Made by a program: the position numbers and the translations under genes. Under the pieces are notes generated by a model. The model was not told the DNA's origin and searched no databases. It saw only the letters and a list, made by a program, of their open reading frames with translations. A DNA stretch of 64,000 nucleotides from Pirellula sp. (GTDB lineage Bacteria; Planctomycetota; Planctomycetia; Pirellulales; PNKZ01), in assembly GCA_013822735.1 (NCBI GenBank), contig PNKZ01000002.1:682001-746000 (forward strand), in the 5' to 3' direction. Below, piece by piece: positions 8,477-17,871 of the stretch. Positions within the stretch are counted from its first letter, which is position 1, and each line of letters begins with the position of its first letter.

Positions 8477-11400
8477 ATGAAGTTGCGAATGCGAATGACG
8501 CCGTTTGTCGTTGCTGCCTGGATCTGCACGGCGGGATTGTCGGCAAACGCGCAAGCGGCGGGACCGGGGCCGCTTTCGTTCAATCGCGACATTCGCCCGA
8601 TCCTCTCCGAGAATTGTTTCGCCTGCCACGGCTTCGATGCAAAAAAACGGGAAGCGGAACTACGGCTCGACACCTCCGAAGGAGCGTTCGCCCCGCGCGA
8701 GAGCGGGCCTGCCATTGTGCCGGGCAAGCCCGAGGCAAGCGAAGTGTGGCAGCGGATCGTGTCGGACGATCCCGACGTGATGATGCCGCCGCCGGCTTCG
8801 CACAAGGTGCTCAAGCCGGAAGAGAAGGCGCTGCTGAAACGCTGGATCGCCGAAGGGGCCGCGTATCAAAAGCATTGGGCGTTTGAGAGGCCCGTAGCTG
8901 CGGCACCGCCCGCGGTGCGTGATGCCGCGTGGTGCCGGACGCCCGTCGATCGGTTTATCTTGGCCCGCTTGGAAGCCGAGGGTTTGCAGCCGAGGCCCGA
9001 GGCGGATCGCCCGACGCTCATTCGTCGCGTCGCGTTTGCGCTGACCGGCCTGCCGCCGACGGTTGCCGAGGTCGACGCATTCCTCGCGGATAAGTCGGCC
9101 GACGCGTACGAGCGGATGGTCGATCGCTATCTGGCTTCGCCGTGCTATGGCGAAGAGATGGCCCGGCATTGGCTCGATGTGGCCCGTTATGCAGACACGC
9201 ACGGCTTGCATCTCGACAACGAACGGGAGATGTACGCCTATCGCGATTGGGTCGTAAAGGCGATGAACGACAACTTGCCGTTCGATCAGTTTACGATTTG
9301 GCAACTGGCGGGCGATCAACTGCCTAATGCGACGCTGGAGCAACGGACGGCGACCGGCTTCAACCGGTGCAACGTGACGACGAGCGAGGGAGGTTCCATC
9401 GCGGCGGAGTTTCTCTACCGCTATGCCGTCGATCGGGCCGGCACGACGATGCAGACCTGGATGGGGCTGACCGGCGGGTGCGCGGTTTGCCACGATCACA
9501 AGTACGATCCGCTGACGACGAAGGAGTTCTACTCGTTCTACAGCTTCTTCTACGACGCGGCCGATCCGGCGATGGACGGCAACATCAACAACACCGCGCC
9601 GTTTCTAAAGCTGCCGACTTCGGCACAGCAGCAAGCGCTCGACGCCGCTGCGAAGCGAAAGGCCGAAACCGCAAAATGGTTGGAAGCGTCGGCCAAGGGA
9701 AGTAGCTACGTCGATCCGGCCGACGTGGAGCCGACCGCAGCGAAGGCGAGCGCTGTGGAGGCGAGTGTATTGGAAGTGCATGATATTGTCTTCGACGACG
9801 CGTTCGCGCCGGGCGCAACCGCGCGCAATACGTCGCGGAACGCGAGCCGCTGGCCGGCGGATCCCGCGTTCGGCGCGAAGTCGGGGCGTCGCGTGCTGGA
9901 GCAGGCCAATGCCCGGTTTCATCAAGACATTATCACTTGTCAGTTGCGGCCGCTCTTCGTGCCGAACGACGGGAGCTTCGAAGTTTGGGTTCGCACCGAT
10001 CCGCAGAACCCGCCGACCGCGCTTTCGATTCTGCTCGACTCGAAGCGCGCCTGGTGGGGCGAACCGGAAGACGTCGAAGGGGGCATTCCGGGCCTCACGC
10101 CGGAATCGCGTAGAGGGGGCCTGCCGAAGCCGGGAGAATGGACGAAACTCACGCTCTCTGCCGCCGATCTCGGCCTGAAGCCCGGCGCCCATGTGAAGAC
10201 GGTGACTCTCCAAGAGTCGGGCGGCGTCGCATGGTGGGACGAATTCGTAATGCGCGGCAAGGTCGACGCGAAACTCGCGGCGGCCGATCCGCTGGAGTCG
10301 TTCACGGCGTGGCGTCAGATCGTCGACAAGGGCGCGCCGGAATTGCCGGCCCGATTTCAGAAGTACTTTCAGCAGCCGCCGCCACGACGGCCGAAACCGA
10401 AAGCCGAAGACGCCAAAGAATCGAAGCCGTTGCCGGAACCTTCTGACGCCGAGCTGATCGAACTGCGCGACTTTTATATGGCCTACGCATATCGCCGGCC
10501 GACGAAAGCCGTGCAAGCTGCGCGCGGCGCATGGGAGACGGCTCGTGTGGAGCATGCTACGGCGGATGACGCGATCGTCGGTACGATGACGTTTGCCGAC
10601 GTTGAGCAGCCGCGCGAAGCGTTCGTGATGCTCCGCGGGCAATACGACCAGCCAGGCGAGAAGGTAGAACCCGCGGTACCGGCCGTGTTTCCGCCATTGG
10701 CGAGGAAGTCCCCAGCAGATCGCTTAAAGCGGCTGGACTTAGCTCGCTGGCTCGTGTCGCCGGAGCAACCTGTTACGGCGCGGATTCAAGTGAATCGACT
10801 CTGGCAACAGTTTTTCGGCGTCGGCTTGGTGAAGACGAGCGCCGACTTCGGTTCGCAAGGAGAGCCGCCGAGCCATCCGGAATTGCTGGATACGTTGGCC
10901 GTCGAGTTTCAGAAGAACGGTTGGGACACGAAGCGGTTGGTTCGCGAACTCGTTGCTTCGGCGACGTTTCGCCAGGAGGCGACCGTGACGCCGGATCTTT
11001 ACACTCGCGATCCGGAAAATCGCCTGTATGCTCGCGGCCCGCGATTTCGACTCGATGCGGAACAAATTCGCGACAACGTGCTCTACGTCGCCGGCCTGCT
11101 CGACTTGCAGATGGGAGGCGCCGGCGTGAAGACGTATCAGCCGCCAAATATCTGGGAGCCGGTCGGTTACTCCGACAGCAACACGCGTTATTACCTGCAA
11201 GATCACGGTGACGCGCTTTATCGACGGAGCATCTATGCATTTCTCAAACGCACGGCGCCGCCGCCGTTCATGTCGAACTTCGACGGGCCGAACCGCGAAC
11301 AGATGTGCGCTCGCCGTGAGCGGAGCAATACGCCGTTGCAGGCCTTGCAACTGATGAACGACGTGCAGCACTTCGAAGCGGCTCGGGCGCTAGCGGAACG

Positions 11401-11677
11401 AGCCTTGGCCGACGGCGGGACGAGCGACGAAACCCGCATTGCGTTCCTTTATCGCACGGTACTTGCTCGCGCCCCGGAGGCTGACGAAGTGAAACTCGTG
11501 CGTTCGGCGCTCGAAAAGCAACGGCAACTCTACGCCGACGAACCGAAAGCCGCGACCGCCGCAATTGCCTTTGGTGAATCGAAGCCGAAGCACATTGCCG
11601 CAGATGCCGAAACCGCCGCGTGGACGATGACGGCCAATTTGATTCTCAATCTCGATGAAACGGTCAATAGGAACTGA
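8477..11677 (+). CDS. PSCyt1-DUF1549-DUF1553 protein with heme-like CXXCH motif
   Basis: 1066 residues from ATG at 8477, chosen because it opens a signal peptide (MKLRMRMTPFVVAAWICTAG...AQAA); an in-frame ATG at 8447 is an alternative. Order: PSCyt1 domain with C47-F-A-C50-H51 in NRDIRPILSENCFACHG; DUF1549 at about 150-340 (RHWLDVARYADTHG; TGCAVCHDHKYDP adds a second CXXCH); a jelly-roll-like insertion about 430-590 (FEVWVRTDPQNP, GEWTKLTLSA); then DUF1553 from about 740 (RLDLARWLV, NRLWQQFFG, LYRRSIYAFLKRT, NFDGPNREQMCARRE). Exported; function unproven, suspected in polysaccharide metabolism. It is paired with a DUF1501 gene. Confidence 0.93.
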   Translation: MKLRMRMTPFVVAAWICTAGLSANAQAAGPGPLSFNRDIRPILSENCFACHGFDAKKREAELRLDTSEGAFAPRESGPAIVPGKPEASEVWQRIVSDDPDVMMPPPASHKVLKPEEKALLKRWIAEGAAYQKHWAFERPVAAAPPAVRDAAWCRTPVDRFILARLEAEGLQPRPEADRPTLIRRVAFALTGLPPTVAEVDAFLADKSADAYERMVDRYLASPCYGEEMARHWLDVARYADTHGLHLDNEREMYAYRDWVVKAMNDNLPFDQFTIWQLAGDQLPNATLEQRTATGFNRCNVTTSEGGSIAAEFLYRYAVDRAGTTMQTWMGLTGGCAVCHDHKYDPLTTKEFYSFYSFFYDAADPAMDGNINNTAPFLKLPTSAQQQALDAAAKRKAETAKWLEASAKGSSYVDPADVEPTAAKASAVEASVLEVHDIVFDDAFAPGATARNTSRNASRWPADPAFGAKSGRRVLEQANARFHQDIITCQLRPLFVPNDGSFEVWVRTDPQNPPTALSILLDSKRAWWGEPEDVEGGIPGLTPESRRGGLPKPGEWTKLTLSAADLGLKPGAHVKTVTLQESGGVAWWDEFVMRGKVDAKLAAADPLESFTAWRQIVDKGAPELPARFQKYFQQPPPRRPKPKAEDAKESKPLPEPSDAELIELRDFYMAYAYRRPTKAVQAARGAWETARVEHATADDAIVGTMTFADVEQPREAFVMLRGQYDQPGEKVEPAVPAVFPPLARKSPADRLKRLDLARWLVSPEQPVTARIQVNRLWQQFFGVGLVKTSADFGSQGEPPSHPELLDTLAVEFQKNGWDTKRLVRELVASATFRQEATVTPDLYTRDPENRLYARGPRFRLDAEQIRDNVLYVAGLLDLQMGGAGVKTYQPPNIWEPVGYSDSNTRYYLQDHGDALYRRSIYAFLKRTAPPPFMSNFDGPNREQMCARRERSNTPLQALQLMNDVQHFEAARALAERALADGGTSDETRIAFLYRTVLARAPEADEVKLVRSALEKQRQLYADEPKAATAAIAFGESKPKHIAADAETAAWTMTANLILNLDETVNRN

Positions 11678-11683
11678 GATGGG

Positions 11684-11777
11684 AGATCGGAGACTAGAGA
11701 CGCGAGCAAAAGGACGCATGCGCGCAGCCATGCAAATCGCCCTCGGTCACCGATCCCCAGTCTGTAGTCTCCGATCT
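11684..11777. repeat. 13-bp perfect inverted repeat flanking 68 bp
   Basis: AGATCGGAGACTA (11684-11696) and TAGTCTCCGATCT (11765-11777) are exact reverse complements. They begin 7 bases after the DUF1549 gene stop and end 13 bases before the DUF1501 start. Confidence 0.7.
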
Positions 11778-11790
11778 GAAAGCTGAAGTT

Positions 11791-13278
<1,488 letters not shown>

Positions 13279-13296
13279 TCGCCGGCAACTAAACGG

Positions 13297-14571
13297 ATGG
13301 CCCACGTCGTGGAAGATATTGCCTGCACGGTCTGCGGTTGCGTTTGCGACGATCTGCGCGCAACGGTCGACGCCGGACTTATCACCGCGATGGAGCCGCA
13401 TTGCCCGCTGCATGCGGCCTGGTTTGCGAAGCACAATATTGCGGCGCCCATGGTGCAGGCGACTATCTCCGGGAAGCCGGCGGCCGTGGATGTTGCGGCT
13501 GCGGCTGCGGCGAAAATTCTGCGCGAAGCACGGCAGCCCATGATCTACGGGCTTTCGCGCAGCAGCACGCCGGGGCAACGGGCCGCGGTACGCCTGGCGG
13601 ATAAAATCGGTGCGATCATCGACACGACGGCGTCGAGTTGTCACGGCAACTCGATCGTGGCGCTGCAAACGGTCGGTGAATCGACCTGCACACTCGGCGA
13701 AGTTCGGAATCGATGTGATCTCGTGATCTACTGGGGGGCGAATCCGGCCGTCAGCCATCCGCGGCACATGGAGCGATATTCGCTGGAGCCGCACGGACAA
13801 TTTGTGCCTGAAGGGCGAGCCGGACGGAAGTTGGTCGTTTTCGATATTCAAGAGAATGCCACGACGGAGGCTGCCGACGATTTTGTGCGCATTCGACCTT
13901 CGAGCGATTTCGAAGTGCTCTGGGCGTTGCGAGCGCTGGTACTGGGCGTGCCGCTTCGGGTGGCGGAAGTGGGGGGAGTGCCGGTGACGAAGCTCGCTGC
14001 CCTCGCGGAGCAGATGAAGTCGTGTCGCTCCGGCGTATTTTTCTTTGGTCGCGGCTTGTCGCTCGGTCGCAACGGCCACGCCGGCGTCGAGGCCTTGCTG
14101 CAACTGACGCGCGATCTCAACGCCCATACCCGATTTTATGCCCGACGAATGCGCATTTACGGCGACGTGGCCGGGGCCGACAGCGTGCTGGCTTGGCAAA
14201 CCGGCTACCCGTTTAGCGTGAACTTGGCCCGCGGTTATCCTCGCTACAACCCCGGCGAATACTCGGCCGAGCAATGTTTGATTCGGGGAGAAGTCGACGC
14301 CTGCCTGCTCGTCGGCAGCGACGGCCTCAACGTCCTTTCGCCGCAGGCACGCGAACGCCTCACGCACATTCCGACGATCGCCCTAGACTACCCCGGCGCG
14401 GACCATATTACCGCCGACGTGCAATTCACCACGGCCATCTACGGCATGCACCGCGCAGGTACCGCGTACCGCATGGATGAAGTGCCGATCCCCCTGCGCG
14501 CCGTCGTCGATTCGCCGCTCCCGAGCGATGCCGACGTGCTCGATCAGATTCTAACGGCGTTCGGCACGTAG
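13297..14571 (+). CDS. fhcB: Formylmethanofuran dehydrogenase subunit B
   Basis: 424 residues. This is the molybdopterin/tungstopterin-type subunit of the formyltransferase/hydrolase complex (FwdB/FmdB/FhcB). Visible features are the N-terminal [4Fe-4S] cysteines C10-x2-C13-x3-C17 (CTVCGCVCDD), a further Cys in EPHCPLH, and C115 in SSCHGNS, at the place of the metal-ligating Cys/Sec. In planctomycetes and methylotrophs the complex acts at the formate end of tetrahydromethanopterin-linked C1 transfer. Only subunit B is here; subunits A, C and D are not in the window. It sits 18 bp after DUF1501 on the same strand, an unusual neighbour. Confidence 0.88.
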   Translation: MAHVVEDIACTVCGCVCDDLRATVDAGLITAMEPHCPLHAAWFAKHNIAAPMVQATISGKPAAVDVAAAAAAKILREARQPMIYGLSRSSTPGQRAAVRLADKIGAIIDTTASSCHGNSIVALQTVGESTCTLGEVRNRCDLVIYWGANPAVSHPRHMERYSLEPHGQFVPEGRAGRKLVVFDIQENATTEAADDFVRIRPSSDFEVLWALRALVLGVPLRVAEVGGVPVTKLAALAEQMKSCRSGVFFFGRGLSLGRNGHAGVEALLQLTRDLNAHTRFYARRMRIYGDVAGADSVLAWQTGYPFSVNLARGYPRYNPGEYSAEQCLIRGEVDACLLVGSDGLNVLSPQARERLTHIPTIALDYPGADHITADVQFTTAIYGMHRAGTAYRMDEVPIPLRAVVDSPLPSDADVLDQILTAFGT

Positions 14572-14592
14572 GCGCCGCGTGCTCGAAAGCGC

Positions 14593-15564
14593 TTAGCGAA
14601 TGTTCTTCCGTTCCGCCGGCTTCGAGACGTTGCCGCGGGCATCGGTCGCCGTCGCTTGAATCACCAGCTTGGCCTTGTTCTTCACGACGGGGAAGTCGTC
14701 GAACACGAGCGTGAGTTCGTAATTAGACTGGCCGCGCTGGAAGCGCCCCGGCTCGGCGCTCACGTGATTGACCAGTTGTTGATCGAGAATCTTCGTGCCG
14801 TCTTTTGCCGGGGTGAAGGCTCGATTCCATTCGTTTAAATCGTACGAACGCTTGGCGACTTGTTTGCCGTCGTCGAGCATCACGACGTCGACGCGCAGCA
14901 AATCCATCTCATCGCCGGGCACGGTCGTCGTCACGGCGATAGTGGTGTGGTCGCGTACCACGGCGACGCTGTCGATCGTGATGTTCGGCGGACCGGAGTC
15001 GGCATAGGGAAGCATGCCGAGCGGATGTATGCAGAAACGCTGCGGACTGCCGCCGTCGCGAACTTCAAAGCGGAAGATCTCAAAGTCGCGCGGGCTGCGT
15101 CCCGATTTCCCGACGACGTCTCCCTTCGCCACCATCTGGCCGACCGTCAGGCTCGTCTCTCCCATGTTCATGTAGTTGGTGTAGTAATACTCCTTCGAGT
15201 CGGCCTTCTTATGGCGCAATTGCACGAGCGGCTTTTGGTACGCCTCGTGCTTCCCGGCGACGCGCACTTCACCGTCGGCCACGGCATGAATGGGCGTTCC
15301 TTCCTGGCAGGAGATTTCGATGCCGCGATTGAAGTCGTGACGAAACCCGTCGACGGAGAGTTGCCGCGGGCCGAATGTGCCGGTGTAGGGAGCGTCGGGC
15401 TTCGTGCTCCCGCTGATCGGCCAAATGATTCCTTCGGCGAAAGGCCCGATGGTCACGGGCTCGACCTTGGTCGATTGGTCCTGGGCGTGCGTGACGGAGC
15501 AAGCAAGCAGAACGACAAGACACGGCAAGTATGCGATTGTCGCCGTCAAGACAAAGCGGAGCAT
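14593..15564 (-). CDS. Secreted LytM/M23-fold protein with degenerate zinc site
   Basis: 323 residues from ATG at 15564, which opens a signal peptide ending in THAQD. Residues about 45-185 follow the M23 (LytM) pattern: DFNRGIEISCQEGTPIHAVADGEV, VGQMVAKGDVVGKSGRS, FRFEVRDGGSPQ. The usual ligands of FHxGiD and LHFEVR are replaced: Asn79 for His, Glu83 for Asp and Arg165 for the last His, while YYTNY has Asn where YxHL is expected. A peptidase activity is therefore unlikely. As with EnvC/NlpD, known catalytically dead LytM proteins, a role as an envelope activator is conceivable. The C-terminal half is Ig-like. It follows the vWFA gene by 80 bp. Confidence 0.8.
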   Translation of the reverse strand: MLRFVLTATIAYLPCLVVLLACSVTHAQDQSTKVEPVTIGPFAEGIIWPISGSTKPDAPYTGTFGPRQLSVDGFRHDFNRGIEISCQEGTPIHAVADGEVRVAGKHEAYQKPLVQLRHKKADSKEYYYTNYMNMGETSLTVGQMVAKGDVVGKSGRSPRDFEIFRFEVRDGGSPQRFCIHPLGMLPYADSGPPNITIDSVAVVRDHTTIAVTTTVPGDEMDLLRVDVVMLDDGKQVAKRSYDLNEWNRAFTPAKDGTKILDQQLVNHVSAEPGRFQRGQSNYELTLVFDDFPVVKNKAKLVIQATATDARGNVSKPAERKNIR

Positions 15565-15644
15565 GATGAAACTCACGGTGTGGTGCCGGATCAGTAAAAC
15601 GCGGGCGTGCGTTTCGCTGCTGGCTACGAAGGCGTCGTCGCGAT

Positions 15645-17294
15645 TCAGCTCTCGATCCACTTCCAACCGATCGGAGCCGATAATTCTTGCTGCGCGGCCG
15701 AGGCCCAGGGAGTACCGGGATGTTCTTTAATGACTCGATCGAGATACTCGCGAGACTTTTTCGCCATGTTGTCGAGGACGCTGTTTTTCTCGATGCCGTC
15801 GGCTTGTTCGAGCCGCCACAGGCGCGTATCGGGCTTCGTCGATTTGCGACCGGATTTAAACGCGGCCAGGAGCACAACGTAGCCTTCGGTGCGAACTTTA
15901 GCGGCCATGATGCGTCCCATGGCGAGATCGAAGGCGGCCTGATGACGCGGCTCGGTGAGCTTCGGGCGGTCCTTTTCGCCTTCCTTGAGCACATCGTAGA
16001 TCGCGTCGATACCCGGCTTGATCAACGCTTGCGGTCGCTGTGCCTTGTCGATGTCGATCGTTTTCGGACTGCCTGCTTCATCCACTTCAAACGACATTTC
16101 CGGGCCGGATATCTGTTTGGCTGCCGGCAGCTTCGAAGCGGCGACGAGCGCGGCGAGTGCTTTGTTGCTCGCGAGCAGCGCTTGGTAGTCTTTTTCCGAG
16201 AGATAGCGCGGCGCGTATTGCGGAGCCAACTGCATGCCGCCGCCGAGCGTCGTCACCGGATAGACCTCGCCTCCTGATTCGCGGCAGATCGCCGTGAGGC
16301 CGTAGGGTCCTAGATTGGTTTCTTGCGATCCCATCATCATCGGGCCGAACCCGCCGTCGAGCGAAATCCACTCGACGTCGTGCGATTCGGGACCTTGCGC
16401 GAATTGGCTTCCTTCGGTCCCGGCTGCCATGGTACCGGTGGTGCCGAACGGCGCGGCGGAGCAGATCACGTATACCGGAATCGTCGCTTTTTGCACGAGG
16501 TCGGTAACGCGATCGCGCTCGGCTTGGTCGTCGCCGATTTCGTCCGTGACGACGACGATCGCAACGTTGCGCAATTGCGGAGGCTCGGCGTAAGTGCCGT
16601 ACTTTTTCACGGCTGCGTCGATCGCTTGAAACGTGTTTTCAATGTTACCGTCGGTACCGCTTTTGACCTCGCTCACCGCGTTGAGAAACTTTTCGGTGTC
16701 GGCCGTCGGTTCGTCGGTGACGAATTGTGCTCGGGACGCAAATCCGCCGACGACGGAAAGCAAGCGCGCATTCGTCGGATCGGCGGCAGGCGCTTCGCCC
16801 GGGTTTTTAAGCAGCGGGTAGTAAGTCTTCAGATGTTGAAGCACTTCTTCGCGCCGGCCGTCGGCGCTAGGAGAGCGATCAAAGAGCCACACGACCAGCG
16901 TCTTGCGAAGCTCCATCGATTCCTTGAGCTTCTTGCAAACGCGGGCCGTGGCGATGTCGGCATTGACCATGCCTGCCATTTCCGCCATGGCGAAAGGATC
17001 GGCGTTGTTCGCGGCTGCGGGAATAGTCGTCGTGGTAGATTTCGCGCCCGTGGCCTGCGCCTGAGGGACCGAAGTCATCGTGCTTGCGGCAGGCGTGGGC
17101 GTGTTGGAATGACGCGGTGCAGAATACGCGGGAGGAAGTTCAACGACCTCCGGCGTCTCCTTGGGTTTCGTCAGCACAAATTTGTAGACCGCAAATCCCA
17201 GCGCCGGGAGCGCCAGAAGCGTGACGACCGCCAGCACGACGGGGGTGTAATCTTTCTTCTTGCGCATCGGGCGGCGCTGATGTCCGTAACTCAT
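15645..17294 (-). CDS. Membrane-anchored von Willebrand factor A domain protein
   Basis: 549 residues from ATG at 17294, with GGAG 11 bases upstream; ATG codons at 17363 and 17267 are alternatives. A Lys/Arg-rich N-terminus precedes one membrane helix (about 17-41), then a Pro/Thr/Ala-rich linker. The vWFA fold follows: the MIDAS motif D139-R-S-P-S in VVWLFDRSPS, a Thr in SGTDGNIENTF and an Asp in VVVTDEIGDD are all present, so a metal-dependent adhesion site looks intact. The C-terminal part (about 400-549) is helical. It faces the periplasm and probably works with the dead LytM protein encoded 80 bp downstream. Confidence 0.8.
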   Translation of the reverse strand: MSYGHQRRPMRKKKDYTPVVLAVVTLLALPALGFAVYKFVLTKPKETPEVVELPPAYSAPRHSNTPTPAASTMTSVPQAQATGAKSTTTTIPAAANNADPFAMAEMAGMVNADIATARVCKKLKESMELRKTLVVWLFDRSPSADGRREEVLQHLKTYYPLLKNPGEAPAADPTNARLLSVVGGFASRAQFVTDEPTADTEKFLNAVSEVKSGTDGNIENTFQAIDAAVKKYGTYAEPPQLRNVAIVVVTDEIGDDQAERDRVTDLVQKATIPVYVICSAAPFGTTGTMAAGTEGSQFAQGPESHDVEWISLDGGFGPMMMGSQETNLGPYGLTAICRESGGEVYPVTTLGGGMQLAPQYAPRYLSEKDYQALLASNKALAALVAASKLPAAKQISGPEMSFEVDEAGSPKTIDIDKAQRPQALIKPGIDAIYDVLKEGEKDRPKLTEPRHQAAFDLAMGRIMAAKVRTEGYVVLLAAFKSGRKSTKPDTRLWRLEQADGIEKNSVLDNMAKKSREYLDRVIKEHPGTPWASAAQQELSAPIGWKWIES

Positions 17295-17871
17295 CTCACA
17301 GGGCTCCGGCGATTTCCACGTATGCCTGTCTGTTCCGCAGCAGGCCGACGATGATTCTAACAATACGGCATTCTAGCAACCGGTGCCCGCAGCGCGAGGG
17401 GGCGACATTGGCGCGTAAGGAGGTGCAACTCACGTGACGTCGTGAAAGCGCGGCGCAAAAGAAAAGCCCGCCGCAGGCGGGGCAGGAACCTGCGGAGGGC
17501 GAAGTGGTCAGGGGTTTGAGCCCCCCTAACTTCTCATGATTTTGCTCCCGGCAAGCCTGCCGTCACAATCCCCCTGAAGAGTGGAGGGTGCATGGCGATA
17601 TGCAGCTGTTTTATGGCCGTTCCGAGCATTCAGACGAAGCTGGGCCGCCCCGTGCCAGTGACCGCTTGGAATAGGTTTGGTTGATCGGATACGACGAACC
17701 GAATAAGTTAGTACCGTTGCGCGTGACAATATAGCACGCGCTTCCCCGCCTTCTGCCGGTACTGCCCCCGCCCGATTTCCAAATTGCCCGCTTGTCCCCA
17801 ATGCAAGCGATGTGATTTCCCCGCCCGCCTCCTCGCCGCCCGACCATCCTGCCGTAGGTGTTTTGCCGCAT
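17295..17871. other. 577-bp divergent intergenic region
   Basis: Lies between the vWFA gene (minus) and the second DUF1549 gene (plus). There is no credible frame. It contains a minus-strand terminator-like hairpin at 17457-17481 although no gene can be seen just upstream of it on that strand, and a GC-rich stem at 17471-17495. It should also hold the two divergent promoters; I cannot point to either. Confidence 0.5.
17457..17481 (-). terminator. Terminator-like hairpin without an obvious gene
   Basis: On the minus strand a stem CCCGCC/GGCGGG (17467-17472 with 17476-17481, loop GCA) is followed by CTTTTCTTTT. A short strong stem plus T-run is typical of intrinsic termination. The transcript that would be terminated must start between 17482 and the coding region beyond 17872. 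Confidence 0.45.

Noticed and set aside
17501-17540. A stretch resembling the T-arm and acceptor end of a tRNA (GGGG-TTTGAGC-CCCC followed by TAACTTCTC).
   Set aside because: No matching 5' acceptor strand, D-arm or anticodon arm is found upstream, the 3' end lacks CCA, and the loop lacks the TTC sequence. At most a remnant.
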